DNA of 64,000 bases from Halomonas sp. 'Soap Lake #6'. Lineage in GTDB: Bacteria; Pseudomonadota; Gammaproteobacteria; Pseudomonadales; Halomonadaceae. Under the pieces are notes generated by a model. That model was not told where the DNA came from. It ran no database searches and saw only the letters and a list, made by a program, of their open reading frames with translations. Below are positions 27,880 through 36,062 of this stretch, piece by piece. The DNA is taken from positions 2,604,001 to 2,668,000 of the forward strand of contig NZ_CP020469.1 of assembly GCF_003031405.1 (NCBI RefSeq), read 5' to 3'. Each line of letters starts with the position of its first letter. Position 1 is the stretch's first letter. The translations under genes were made by a program, and so were the position numbers.

Positions 27880-27898
27880 GCTAGTTATTTGGCATAGC

Positions 27899-28147
27899 CT
27901 AAATCTGGAGTAAACGCCGAGCCATTTGCGGCGAGCAGTCAGTGCCTTCAATGGATACAACCATCATTTCGCCTTGAGTAAGGTTATAAAGCTCGTAGCA
28001 ACCCTCTTGGTGCAGGTCACCTTGGACTAAGTCGTTTTTTCCGATATCACATCCGCTAATAAACTCAGCCACCGTAATGCTGTCATCCTCGACATGTATG
28101 GCCCCCATACCGTTCCTGGCATTAAATGCAACTACCCTGCCTTTCAT
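27899..28147 (-). CDS. small cold-shock-like phage protein
   Basis: 82 residues starting MKGRVVAFNARNGMGAI, which resembles the nucleic-acid-binding opening of cold-shock/OB-fold proteins (KGxVxxFNxxxGxGxI). An excellent ribosome site (AGGAGGAG) fixes the start at 28147; a longer frame would run into the repressor gene. It directly follows the repressor gene on the same strand and is probably co-expressed in the lysogen. It may bind RNA or DNA or modulate the repressor; the role is unknown. Confidence 0.65.
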   Translation of the reverse strand: MKGRVVAFNARNGMGAIHVEDDSITVAEFISGCDIGKNDLVQGDLHQEGCYELYNLTQGEMMVVSIEGTDCSPQMARRLLQI

Positions 28148-28157
28148 ATACTCCTCC

Positions 28158-28862
28158 TCACAACCACCCCGCCGACCACACGGCGCGCCCGATAATCTCA
28201 AGCTCAGCCAGGCGATCACGCGGCACCGTCACCTTATCGTAAGCACTGTTGGCGCTGATGATAGCTATCCCATCAAAATTGCGCTGTAGCCGCTTGGCGT
28301 AGAGGTGTCCATCCAGGCGCAGGATATAGATACCCTCTCCCTCAATCGTAGTGCGCGTGTGATCAATAAGCACCGTATCACCGCTGTGCAGCACAGGCTC
28401 CATGCTATCGCCGTCGATGCGGATCGCTGAGAGGTGATCCGGCGTAAGCCCCTGCTTGCGTAATGAATAGCGCGTGAATGAGATATGCGTGAGCACACGG
28501 CAATTCTCGTTCCAGGCACCACCTCCCGCGCTGCACTGGGCGTCGTACAGTGGCACAAAAGCGTAGTCGTCCATGCCCTTTACATCTATTGAATCAGCCT
28601 TCTCATCACCAAATGCAAGCCATTGCATGTCCTTACCAAGCGCATTGGCAATCAGCTCTAGGCGATCCAGGGTTGGATAGGTGTCTCCGCTCATATAACT
28701 GCGTATAGCGCCTTCAGACAAACCACATCTACGCGAAAATACGCGCGCACTCTCATTGCCTAAAGCTCCTTTAAGTCGCGCAGGGAAGCATCCGATTCCC
28801 CCATTAGGAATCGGATGGTTATCATCATTGAGTTGGTCAGCATCCTTTTCTTCGTAACCCAC
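28158..28862 (-). CDS. prophage repressor, HTH plus S24 peptidase domain
   Basis: 234 residues. A helix-turn-helix at about residues 38-85 (FSRRCGLSEGAIRSYMSG) binds DNA; the C-terminal half is a LexA/CI-type S24 domain with Ser153 in GDSMEP and Lys190 in YAKRL. CSAGGG at about residue 110 is a plausible Ala-Gly self-cleavage site. Such repressors hold the lytic genes off and are cut after RecA activation. Classical Mu repressor lacks this domain, so SOS induction is likely here. The GTG at 28862 is the only suitable start, with GAGG 10 bases before it. Divergent from the early operon. Confidence 0.88.
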   Translation of the reverse strand: MGYEEKDADQLNDDNHPIPNGGIGCFPARLKGALGNESARVFSRRCGLSEGAIRSYMSGDTYPTLDRLELIANALGKDMQWLAFGDEKADSIDVKGMDDYAFVPLYDAQCSAGGGAWNENCRVLTHISFTRYSLRKQGLTPDHLSAIRIDGDSMEPVLHSGDTVLIDHTRTTIEGEGIYILRLDGHLYAKRLQRNFDGIAIISANSAYDKVTVPRDRLAELEIIGRAVWSAGWL

Positions 28863-28925
28863 TGTTTTACAACCTCATGCACAAAAAAAAGAGCGTTTAG
28901 CGCAATAAAAAGAAACGGATGCTCA

Positions 28926-28955
28926 TTTATCCGCTTGATATACACTTTTATCCGC
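28926..28955. promoter_or_regulatory. operator direct repeats in the immunity region
   Basis: TTTATCCGC occurs at 28926-28934 and 28947-28955, spaced exactly 21 bp, two helical turns, overlapping the early promoter. These are the best candidates for repressor or Ner binding. Confidence 0.6.
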
Positions 28956-28963
28956 GCTATGTT
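28935..28963 (+). promoter_or_regulatory. early lytic promoter
   Basis: TTGATA, 17 bp, then TATGTT: 5 of 6 and 4 of 6 matches to sigma-70 boxes. It starts rightward transcription of the Ner-like and transposase genes, and its boxes are interleaved with the operator repeats. Confidence 0.55.
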
Positions 28964-29014
28964 TATGGGGAAAGACAGGTTAGACACCCCAAAAAACGCC
29001 ACCGAGGTGACGCC

Positions 29015-29368
29015 ATGAACAACGAAATTCCTATCAATCCTTCCCAGCGCTGGGAGTGGTTGAAATACCAACTCCGCAGTCAGGGTTGCAGCTTGCGCAA
29101 ACTAAGCGATGAGCTGGGCGTCACCGGCAACGCAGTACAACTAGTGAAGTACACACCTTACCCACGCATGGAACGCGCTATTGCCAAAAAGCTTGGTTTT
29201 ACCCCACAAGCTATTTGGCCAGAGCGCTGGAACCATGACGGCACACCCTGCCGCGAACGCCCCAATCGTGCAGAAAAACTCACAACTGCAAAAGCGCAAA
29301 ACCATTTATGCAACAAGGATAGCGTTTCTAACGTTTCGGCGCATCGTCAAATAGCGCAAGGAGCATAG
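29015..29368 (+). CDS. Ner-like helix-turn-helix regulator
   Basis: 117 residues. The N-terminal half has a helix-turn-helix (LRKLSDELGVTGNAVQLVKY) followed by a segment (AIAKKLGFTPQAIWPERW) typical of Mu Ner/Nlp proteins, which damp early and repressor transcription early in the lytic cycle. The Lys/Arg-rich C-terminal tail is longer than in Mu Ner (about 75 residues). GAGGTGA before the ATG at 29015 fixes the start. First gene of the rightward early operon. Confidence 0.8.
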   Translation: MNNEIPINPSQRWEWLKYQLRSQGCSLRKLSDELGVTGNAVQLVKYTPYPRMERAIAKKLGFTPQAIWPERWNHDGTPCRERPNRAEKLTTAKAQNHLCNKDSVSNVSAHRQIAQGA

Positions 29369-29370
29369 CC

Positions 29371-29808
29371 ATGCGACGCGTCAAGGATACCCAAACGCTA
29401 GACATCTTTGAGGTGCCGGTACCGGTCGTACCTTCACCTGGCAGCGGTAACTATGCCGCGCAGGTCAGCGAGCTGGTGGGCATGGTGCTAAAGGACTGCC
29501 CCGTTGACCGCTATGAAGTCGCCGCACAGATGAGCCGCTATTCAGGTGACGACGTTTCCAAGCACATGCTTGATGCGTGGTCTAGCCCAGCGCGCTGCGA
29601 CCACAACATCCCTTTCTATCGTATTCCGCTTCTTGAGGAAGTGTGCCAAAGCCATGCTTTTACCGATTGGATAGTACACCTACGCGGCGGTCGTGTGGCC
29701 TATGGCCGTGAGGCGCTTGCTGCTGAATACGGGAAGCTCTCTCGCATTCAGGAGCGAGTCAATGCGGATCTGCGCAAGCTGAAAAAGCTTATGGGAGAAG
29801 AGGAATGA
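29371..29808 (+). CDS. early phage protein of unknown function
   Basis: 145 residues, located between the Ner-like and transposase genes as in B3-type transposable phages, where a protein of this kind is common. Sequence is mainly helical with a coiled-coil-like end (LSRIQERVNADLRKLKKLMGEEE area). No motif identifies a function; a transposition accessory or DNA-binding role is possible from position alone. AAGGAGC precedes the ATG; its last 4 bases overlap the transposase start. Confidence 0.7.
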   Translation: MRRVKDTQTLDIFEVPVPVVPSPGSGNYAAQVSELVGMVLKDCPVDRYEVAAQMSRYSGDDVSKHMLDAWSSPARCDHNIPFYRIPLLEEVCQSHAFTDWIVHLRGGRVAYGREALAAEYGKLSRIQERVNADLRKLKKLMGEEE

Positions 29809-31856
29809 ACTGGTACACCGCCAAAGAACTGGCCGGGTTACCAGGGCTCCCCGGAACAGAACGCAATGTGCGTGAACATGCTAAGCGCCACCGCTGGGAA
29901 GGCCAGCAGCGCCTGGGCAGCAAGGCCGTGGAATACGCCTTCGCGGTTCTACCCACCGAAACCCAAAACGCACTGCTTTTGGCACAGGCGGACAATGCCG
30001 ATCCGACACCAGCCAGCACCATCGCGCCGCAGCCAGAAGATCAGCGCCCAGGCCAGCAGCAGCTAACAGATGCCCAACGCCAGGTGATGACCGCCCGCGT
30101 GGCCTTCGTTCGCGAAATCGAACGCATGAGCAAGATGGTCAGCCAGCAACGCGCCATCGAAACGTTAGTCGCCCACGCGAAGGAAGACGATCTAACGCCT
30201 TACCTCAAGCAGCGCGTGGTAATGGCCAACGACCGTAAGACGGAAACCCGCAACCTAAGCGAGCGCACCCTAAAGCGCTGGATCGCCGACTTTAAAAAGC
30301 ACGGCGAACGCGGCTTGGCCCCTAAGCGTCGCCAGGCAGATATGAGCATGCCGCCCTGGGCCGGTGATTTTCTCAAGCGCTACCAGAAGCCGCAAAAGCC
30401 GAGTGTTGAAGCTGCTTACCAGCTGCTGGTCGAACAGACCCCGCCTCCGCACCCCTCTATACACCAGGTGCGCCGTTGGCTTGCCAAGCTAAGCCCCGAG
30501 GCGCGGGAACGTGGCCGCATGGGTGCCCATGAGCTGAAAGCGCTACAGCCCTTTAAACGCCGTAAAACAGATGACCTATGGCCCAACGATGTGTGGGTAG
30601 CGGATGGTCACACCTTTGATGCTGAAGTGATCAACCCCCTCACCGGCCAAGCCTTCCGGCCAGAGATCACGTTGATTATCGACTGGGCAACCCGTCGGAT
30701 CGTTGGCTTCGCCCTCAACCTTGCCGAATCCACCGTGGCCACACTGGATGCGCTGCGCGATGCCGTCAGCCGCGTGGGCATGTTCAACCTGTTTTACGTC
30801 GATAACGGCAGCGGCTTTGACAACGCCATTGTTTATGAAGTGGTCGACCGTTTAGGCGGCACCATTACCCACTCGCTGCCTTATAACTCACAGGCACGCG
30901 GTGTGATTGAACGTCCACACAAAACCATCCTAGTGCGGTTGGCTAAAACCATGGACAGCTATATCGGCGCTGACATGGATAAAGAAGCTTCCACTAAAGC
31001 GCACAAGTTAAGCCGACGCGATATTAAACAGGGGTTAAAGCCCGCGCTAATACCCACCTTTCAAGAGTTCTTCGATCGCTTAAACGATGCGTTAGATGTT
31101 TATAACCACCGCTCTCATAAAGGGCTGCCCAAAGTTCGCGATTTAGACAGCGGTAAGTTGCGCCACCAAAGCCCGATGGAAGCCTGGAAGAGTGCCGAAG
31201 GCTTTGAAGCGCTGACCGCGCCTTCCGATGTAGTCGCCTCGCTGATGCGCCCCCAAGAAGTGCGCAAAACCAACCGTGGCGAAGTGCGCATTAATGGCGG
31301 TGTCTACTTCCTGGATGCCCTACGCGATTTCCACGGCGAAGAGATCCGCGTCGCCTGGGATTACCGCGACACCGGTAGCGTTGGCATCTTCACCTTAGAA
31401 GGCGAACACATCGGCGACGCCCTTTTGGATGGCAACGCCACCCCCGCCATGCCTGCCACCATGATTCAGCGCGCTGCCGAAAAACGCGAAAAAGGCCAGC
31501 TTAACCGCCTAGTGCAGAAAGCCAGGGTGGTCACCGGTAGTGATGTTGAGATCCGAGCAATTACACCTGCCGCCAGTTATTCAGACGAAAAGCAGGCAGC
31601 CGCAGGCCGCGCCTACGCCCAGCAACTGGCGGATCAAGGCACACGCTTTCAAATACCCCACAACAAGATGGAGCGCTACCGGCTTTGGAAAAAGCTGGAT
31701 GGCCAGTTACAGCAAGGAGAGGAAGTGCCGGAAGCCGCTCGCGACTGGCACGAACGTTACAAGAATCACAGTGATTTAAAAGCCATCGCCAAGGTGATGG
31801 ATGCAGAAATGGATGCAGGTGGGCTGTCACCCACCCGCACCCGACGGGCCGTCTAG
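29805..31856 (+). CDS. MuA-like DDE transposase
   Basis: 683 residues, close to Mu A (663). An N-terminal MuA-type DNA-binding domain (WYTAKELAGLPGLPGTERNV) is followed by helical end-binding regions and an rve/DDE core: Asp in WVADGHTFD, Asp in FYVDNGSGFDN and Glu in RGVIERPHK. A beta-barrel Mu-type C-terminal domain follows. It joins phage ends to target DNA for integration and replicative transposition. The C-terminal tail should contact the MuB-like ATPase encoded next. Start overlaps the preceding stop (ATGA). Confidence 0.95.
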   Translation: MNWYTAKELAGLPGLPGTERNVREHAKRHRWEGQQRLGSKAVEYAFAVLPTETQNALLLAQADNADPTPASTIAPQPEDQRPGQQQLTDAQRQVMTARVAFVREIERMSKMVSQQRAIETLVAHAKEDDLTPYLKQRVVMANDRKTETRNLSERTLKRWIADFKKHGERGLAPKRRQADMSMPPWAGDFLKRYQKPQKPSVEAAYQLLVEQTPPPHPSIHQVRRWLAKLSPEARERGRMGAHELKALQPFKRRKTDDLWPNDVWVADGHTFDAEVINPLTGQAFRPEITLIIDWATRRIVGFALNLAESTVATLDALRDAVSRVGMFNLFYVDNGSGFDNAIVYEVVDRLGGTITHSLPYNSQARGVIERPHKTILVRLAKTMDSYIGADMDKEASTKAHKLSRRDIKQGLKPALIPTFQEFFDRLNDALDVYNHRSHKGLPKVRDLDSGKLRHQSPMEAWKSAEGFEALTAPSDVVASLMRPQEVRKTNRGEVRINGGVYFLDALRDFHGEEIRVAWDYRDTGSVGIFTLEGEHIGDALLDGNATPAMPATMIQRAAEKREKGQLNRLVQKARVVTGSDVEIRAITPAASYSDEKQAAAGRAYAQQLADQGTRFQIPHNKMERYRLWKKLDGQLQQGEEVPEAARDWHERYKNHSDLKAIAKVMDAEMDAGGLSPTRTRRAV

Positions 31857-31897
31857 ACCACGGCCCACGACACCCCAACCTTCGATAAGGAAGCACT

Positions 31898-32617
31898 ATG
31901 AGCGTCAATACCATTGTACCACTCACTAATGTCGGACTACTCGCCGCTGCAGTTGAAAGCGCCGCAAACCGCCCGCCGGAACTTCCTGGCTTAGTGGTTA
32001 TGTACGGCCCCAGCGGCTACGGGAAAAGCTTAGCAGCGGCCTATGCCGCCAATATGCACCGTGCCTATTACGTCGAGTGCCGCGAAAGCTGGACCAAGAA
32101 AGCGTTCGTGATCGCCATTCTGCGCGAGATGGGCATCATCCCGATGAAAACCCTGAGTGAGATGGTCGACCAGATCGCCGAGCAGCTCAGCCGCTCGGGC
32201 CGACCGTTGATTATTGATGACGTCCAGTACGTGATCGACAAAGCCGCTGCCAACGTATTAACCGACATCTACAACGCCAGCCAAGGCACGTTGATCCTGA
32301 TTGGTGAAGAGCGCGTGCCTGCCAGCATGGCGCGGCTAGAGCGTTTGCATAACCGCGTACTGGAATGGGTGCCCGCCCAAGCCGCCAGCCTGGATGACGT
32401 CCGCGCCCTAGCTGACAAGAGCTACCCCGATATAGAGATCGACGACGACCTACTGGAAGCCGTAAATGATCGCGTGAAAGGCTGCCTACGCCGAGTCGCC
32501 GTCAACCTCTACCAGATCCACTCAGAAGCCAGCGTCCAAGGTTGGAAGATGGTCGGCCTTCGGGAATGGGGCGAGCGTGAGATCCACACCGGCCAACCAC
32601 CGGCGCGGAGGGGCTAA
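31898..32617 (+). CDS. MuB-like AAA+ ATPase (transposition target protein)
   Basis: 239 residues, shorter than Mu B (312). Walker A is GPSGYGKS (about residue 38), Walker B is LIIDD, and an AAA+ lid follows (GCLRRVAVNLYQI). The protein should form ATP-dependent filaments on target DNA, stimulate the transposase and give target immunity. The N-terminal helix-turn-helix of Mu B is largely missing here, as in B3-type phages. Start ATG at 31898 after AAGGAAG. Confidence 0.92.
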   Translation: MSVNTIVPLTNVGLLAAAVESAANRPPELPGLVVMYGPSGYGKSLAAAYAANMHRAYYVECRESWTKKAFVIAILREMGIIPMKTLSEMVDQIAEQLSRSGRPLIIDDVQYVIDKAAANVLTDIYNASQGTLILIGEERVPASMARLERLHNRVLEWVPAQAASLDDVRALADKSYPDIEIDDDLLEAVNDRVKGCLRRVAVNLYQIHSEASVQGWKMVGLREWGEREIHTGQPPARRG

Positions 32618-32620
32618 GCC

Positions 32621-33271
32621 ATGTCGCCCAAAAACATCGCAAAGCGTAAGCAATCCTTATCCACCCTGGCAGGTGATGCAACACCCCGCCAGCGCATTTG
32701 GGACGCCATTCGTCACCAGCACGCTGATGACGGCCTTATCACTATGCAAGGCATCCGTATTGCACTGAAACGGCAACCTGACCTGACAGAGAGCCGTATC
32801 AGCGACTACCTGCGGGCGCTCATTGCAGGCGGCTTTCTTGTGCGTAGCAACCCTGATGCTCCGCCCGCCACCACGGCCATCTACTTACTCAAACGCGACG
32901 TTGGTGCTGAAGCGCCCCGGGTGCGTCGTGATGGATCACTGCCACCACCGCCAGGGCGTGAGCAACTATGGCGAACGCTAAAAATCATCGGTACCTGCAC
33001 CGGGCAAGAACTGGCAGATGCTGCCAGCACGGTAATCACGCCGATATCCCGCGCCGCTGCAGATGAGTACCTAACCATGCTCAGCCGTGCCAAGTACGTG
33101 AAAACCATCAGGGAAGGAAAGCCAGGTGTACCAGCCCGATTCCAGCTTGTGCCTAGCTGCTGGACCGGCCCTATGGCGCCGCAGATCCGCCGCACTAAGC
33201 AGCTCTACGACCCTAACACAGGTGAAGTCGTCTACTCACGAGTGACCAAGACCGAAGGGGGTGAACCATGA
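32621..33271 (+). CDS. early phage protein with winged-helix-like repeats
   Basis: 216 residues. Two similar helical segments, ITMQGIRIALKRQPDLTESRISDYLRAL (about 40-70) and GQELADAASTVITPISRAAADEYLTML (about 125-152), each followed by a beta hairpin, suggest tandem winged helices. This type of gene follows the B gene in B3-like phages; function is unknown. GGAGGGG lies before the ATG. Overlaps the next gene by 4 bases. Confidence 0.7.
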   Translation: MSPKNIAKRKQSLSTLAGDATPRQRIWDAIRHQHADDGLITMQGIRIALKRQPDLTESRISDYLRALIAGGFLVRSNPDAPPATTAIYLLKRDVGAEAPRVRRDGSLPPPPGREQLWRTLKIIGTCTGQELADAASTVITPISRAAADEYLTMLSRAKYVKTIREGKPGVPARFQLVPSCWTGPMAPQIRRTKQLYDPNTGEVVYSRVTKTEGGEP

Positions 33272-33648
33272 GCGCCATCCGCCGCACCCGCGCTGTTGAT
33301 ATATCCAACTGGGGCACAGAGCCGCCCCGCTGGATCACCCTGCTCGCTACAGAGGTACGCGCCACCAATCGCAAGATGGCCGGTGAGCGTATCGGTGTAT
33401 CACGTAGTGCGGTCTCTTTGGCACTGGCGAACCGCTATCCAAGCCCCTCTACCGATAGCATCGAAAAGAAGGTGCTGGCAGCGCTAGACGGTCTTCAGTG
33501 CCCAGCCCAACAACTCACCATTAGCGTTGAACAGTGCCGCGACTATCGCGCTCGCCCAGCGCCCACTCATAACCCGCCCGCTATGCGGTTATGGCGACAC
33601 TGCCAAACCTGCCCGCATAACCCAGATCGCCAGGGAGACGACCAATGA
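33268..33648 (+). CDS. small phage protein with a helix-turn-helix and Cys pairs
   Basis: 126 residues. A helix-turn-helix-like segment (MAGERIGVSRSAVSLALANRYPSP, about residues 36-60) is followed by scattered Cys residues (LQCPAQ, VEQCRDY, HCQTCPHNP), the last a possible zinc knuckle. A DNA-binding regulator is plausible; it is not a recognised Mu homologue. Translation is coupled to both neighbours through 4-base overlaps. Confidence 0.65.
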   Translation: MSAIRRTRAVDISNWGTEPPRWITLLATEVRATNRKMAGERIGVSRSAVSLALANRYPSPSTDSIEKKVLAALDGLQCPAQQLTISVEQCRDYRARPAPTHNPPAMRLWRHCQTCPHNPDRQGDDQ

Positions 33649-34277
33649 CCCTTAAAGCCACCTGCCCAGAATGTGGCATGAGCGGTGATATGGCCGCCTT
33701 CGTCACCCAGGGCGAACACAACCAGGCGCTAGCCGCTGCGCTGGAAATGCCCGCGCAGCTCAGCTCCCGCGTCATCCGCTATCTAGGCATGTTCCGACCT
33801 GCTACCCGTGCCTTGGCCAGCGCTAAGAGTGCTCGCCTGCTTGGCGAGCTGAAAGACGTGATTACCAGCGGCGTGATTGAACGCAAAGGCATCACACGGG
33901 AAGCGCCTTTAAAGGTGTGGGTAATGGCACTGGATCAACTACTGGAACGCCCACCCAGCAACCTACCGCTAAGCGGCCACGGCTACCTCTATGAAGTCGT
34001 CGCCAACTGCGCTGATCGCCACGCCGGTGAAGTGGAAAAGCAGCGCGAAGAGCAGGCACGCAGCGGTGCCAAACAGCCCGCAAACCGTGTCCCAGCAGCG
34101 GCACTGCGAGAGCGTTCTACCGATGACGTTCTTGCTGAACACGAGCGGTTAGCCAAACGCCAAGCGCATGTTACTCACCAGCGCCAGCCGCAACACGATA
34201 AGGCCAGCGAGAAAGCCAGCGGCCCCAAGCGCCTCGCCGATCTGCTGAAAGTGGCCACCCAGGGAGAGCAATCATGA
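33645..34277 (+). CDS. early phage protein with N-terminal zinc knuckle
   Basis: 210 residues. CPECGMSGDMAAFV at the N terminus gives one CxxC pair with no obvious second pair. The middle is helical, and the last 60 residues are charged and low in complexity. The general shape resembles helicase-loader-like proteins of early phage regions, but no ATPase motif is present, so I make no functional call. 4-base overlaps on both sides keep it in the early operon. Confidence 0.6.
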   Translation: MTLKATCPECGMSGDMAAFVTQGEHNQALAAALEMPAQLSSRVIRYLGMFRPATRALASAKSARLLGELKDVITSGVIERKGITREAPLKVWVMALDQLLERPPSNLPLSGHGYLYEVVANCADRHAGEVEKQREEQARSGAKQPANRVPAAALRERSTDDVLAEHERLAKRQAHVTHQRQPQHDKASEKASGPKRLADLLKVATQGEQS

Positions 34278-34690
34278 AAACGTACCGCGACGACTACCTG
34301 GAGTACTACGCCGACCGTTTTGTACGTCTGCGCCTATCACGGCTGGGAATCAGCCTACCGCAGTACCTCAGCAACATAGAGGAATGTGAACAACTGCTGA
34401 TGAAACCCGAAGCACTAGAGCCTGAACCGCTGCTCCCCGCCCAAGCCACAGTGGCTCTGCGCCTGTGGTGGGCCTGGGATACCGGACTAGCAACAGCCAC
34501 AAGCGAACCAGCAGATATCGAACCCTATGAACTACCCGGCGAATACGCCGTATGGGAAGAGTTCCTGCTGGGCCTGGGCAACAACAAAGCTATTCGCCAG
34601 CGTAATGGTGCATTCATCGAGCCGATGCACCACCACCGCCACAAAAACACACGCAACATCAGCGCTAACTTCGCACGTAAAGGAGCCTGA
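34274..34690 (+). CDS. early phage hypothetical protein
   Basis: 138 residues, acidic and helical, ending in a basic tail (MHHHRHKNTRNISANFARKGA). The opening RDDYLEYYADRFVRLRLSRLGIS suggests an amphipathic helix. Not recognised. Same operon, ATGA overlap with the gene before it. Confidence 0.6.
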   Translation: MKTYRDDYLEYYADRFVRLRLSRLGISLPQYLSNIEECEQLLMKPEALEPEPLLPAQATVALRLWWAWDTGLATATSEPADIEPYELPGEYAVWEEFLLGLGNNKAIRQRNGAFIEPMHHHRHKNTRNISANFARKGA

Positions 34691-34692
34691 AT

Positions 34693-35325
34693 ATGAACAC
34701 CCCTGCTATCACCACCCAGCAAGTACCCGACGGATATCGAATGGATGCCAAGGGGCGTCTGATCCCAGAAGACAGCATCAAGCCGATCGACCAAGCCCGC
34801 GATGAACTCGCCATTGAGTTAGTCACCAAGGCCATTGAGCTGAACCGCCAGTTGCAACAGTTCAAAACCGCTGCCTTTGGCGACATCGAAACCTTTGTAC
34901 AGCTCTCCGCTGAGCAATACGGCGTCAACGTGGGTGGCAAGAAAGGCAATGTCACGCTGCTGAGCTTTGATGGCCGCTACAAAATCCAGCGCCAAGTAGC
35001 TGATCACATCACCTTCGATGAACGCCTGGAAGCTGCCAAGGGCTTGATCGATGAGTGCTTGAAGGATTGGACGTCTGGCGCTGGGCATGAGGTGAAAACC
35101 ATCGTTCAGGACGCCTTCCGTACCGACAAGCAGGGCAACCTGCGCACTGGTGCGGTGCTTGCCTTGCGCCGCCATGACTTTGACGACCCGCGCTGGTTGA
35201 AAGCGATGGATGCCATCGCCGACGCCGTCCAGATCACCGGCTCCAAGAGTTACGTGCGGATCTATGAGCGCATCGGCGAAACCGAGCGTTACCAGCCCAT
35301 CAGCCTAAACATCGCGGAGGTATAA
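34693..35325 (+). CDS. DUF3164 family phage protein
   Basis: 210 residues that match DUF3164, a family found in the early region of Mu-like phages (next to genes for host-takeover functions). Conserved features are GYRMDAKGRLIPE at the start, GGKKGNVTLLSFDGRYKI in the middle and the closing SKSYVRIYERIGETERY. Its biochemical role is not known. GGAGCC precedes the ATG. A hairpin and a short direct repeat follow the gene. Confidence 0.85.
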   Translation: MNTPAITTQQVPDGYRMDAKGRLIPEDSIKPIDQARDELAIELVTKAIELNRQLQQFKTAAFGDIETFVQLSAEQYGVNVGGKKGNVTLLSFDGRYKIQRQVADHITFDERLEAAKGLIDECLKDWTSGAGHEVKTIVQDAFRTDKQGNLRTGAVLALRRHDFDDPRWLKAMDAIADAVQITGSKSYVRIYERIGETERYQPISLNIAEV

Positions 35326-35333
35326 AAAGCGAA

Positions 35334-35352
35334 ACGCCCCCACGTGGGGCGT
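35334..35352. other. perfect 7-bp hairpin after DUF3164
   Basis: ACGCCCC and GGGGCGT pair around a 5-base loop. There is no T run, so it may stabilise or process the early mRNA rather than end it. Confidence 0.45.
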
Positions 35353-35354
35353 CT

Positions 35355-35388
35355 GCTGGGCGTGGTGGTCCAGCACTGATGAGCAGCC
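35355..35388 (+). repeat. 34-bp direct repeat, copy 1 (non-coding)
   Basis: Matches 35605-35638 at 30 of 34 positions, including an identical GCACTGATGAGCAGCC. Copy 2 encodes the C terminus of the zinc-ribbon protein; copy 1 would encode nearly the same residues but has no gene in front of it. Confidence 0.8.
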
Positions 35389-35400
35389 CGGAGACTACTT

Positions 35401-35643
35401 ATGGCCAAGGGACAACGATCACAGATCGCGATGACCGATCTCGGCCCAGAGAAGCTATGCACGAAATGCAACGAATGGTGGCCGGACGATAGCGAGTTTT
35501 TTTACCTGACTCATGGCGTGACTATCCAGCCGTGTAAGGCCTGCTACGAGCAGTTGCCATCCGTTATTCGTAAGCGTGAAAAGCAGCGCAAGCAAAAGAA
35601 ACCCGCTGGGCGTCGTAGCCCGGCACTGATGAGCAGCCAATGA
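35401..35643 (+). CDS. small zinc-ribbon phage protein
   Basis: 80 residues with two CxxC knuckles, CTKCNEWWP and CKACYEQLP, about 30 residues apart, and a very basic tail (RKREKQRKQKKPAGRRSP). It probably binds one zinc ion and nucleic acid. Small proteins of this type are frequent in phage early regions, but no role is known. The 3' end contains copy 2 of a direct repeat, which hints that the gene was once duplicated. The ATG at 35401 has only a weak ribosome site (GGAGAC). Confidence 0.65.
   Translation: MAKGQRSQIAMTDLGPEKLCTKCNEWWPDDSEFFYLTHGVTIQPCKACYEQLPSVIRKREKQRKQKKPAGRRSPALMSSQ
35605..35638 (+). repeat. 34-bp direct repeat, copy 2 (inside the zinc-ribbon gene)
   Basis: Second copy of the repeat at 35355-35388; encodes AGRRSPALMSS just before the stop. 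Confidence 0.8.
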
Positions 35644-35651
35644 GGTGAACA

Positions 35652-36062
35652 ATGGATAAGTGGAAAGAGATCAAAGAGCGATTAAAGCACCTGGGCGGCA
35701 GAGTGGATCTGCTGGCCGATGGTCACACGCTGTCGCTGACCAAGGCGCATGACGGTAAGAAGATTTTCGTTATGGTCTACGTGGACGGCACCGTGAACTT
35801 TGAATGGACAAAAACCGAGGACGGTAAACCAGTGCATCCCCAAGGGCGCTTCTGGCGGCCAATGAAGCGGGCGGCCTATCGAAAAAAGGACTATGCGGCA
35901 TTGAAGCGTGGCTGGGGCAAGAAAGAAGCCGATCGCATGGTGACGCCTCGCGTGGTCGGTGTTGTACCGAATTTTGGTACTGAAGGCGCTGCGGTGGCTC
36001 ACCTCAAGAAGCACTTTCCTGACCTTGAGATCAAGGTTGACGAGGTGGCCGATGGCTTCTGA
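35652..36062 (+). CDS. early phage hypothetical protein
   Basis: 136 residues, basic, with a beta-rich first half (LLADGHTLSLTKAHDGKKIFVMVYVDGTVNFEWTK region) and a Lys-rich second half. It lacks membrane segments. Not recognised; location between the zinc-ribbon gene and the Cys-rich gene places it in the early-middle operon. GAGGTGAAC before the ATG is a good ribosome site. Confidence 0.6.
   Translation: MDKWKEIKERLKHLGGRVDLLADGHTLSLTKAHDGKKIFVMVYVDGTVNFEWTKTEDGKPVHPQGRFWRPMKRAAYRKKDYAALKRGWGKKEADRMVTPRVVGVVPNFGTEGAAVAHLKKHFPDLEIKVDEVADGF

Larger units (their letters stand above)
27301..27898. other. 598-bp gap: receptor promoter, tRNA scar and prophage edge
   Basis: No protein gene. From left to right it contains a Fur-like site, a 3' tRNA fragment, about 260 bp of unassigned DNA with an 8-bp inverted repeat (GCGCTATA at 27756, TATAGCGC at 27795) and a terminator. 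The Mu-type left end of the prophage should lie in the stretch 27584-27843, but no terminal repeat could be identified by eye. Confidence 0.5.
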
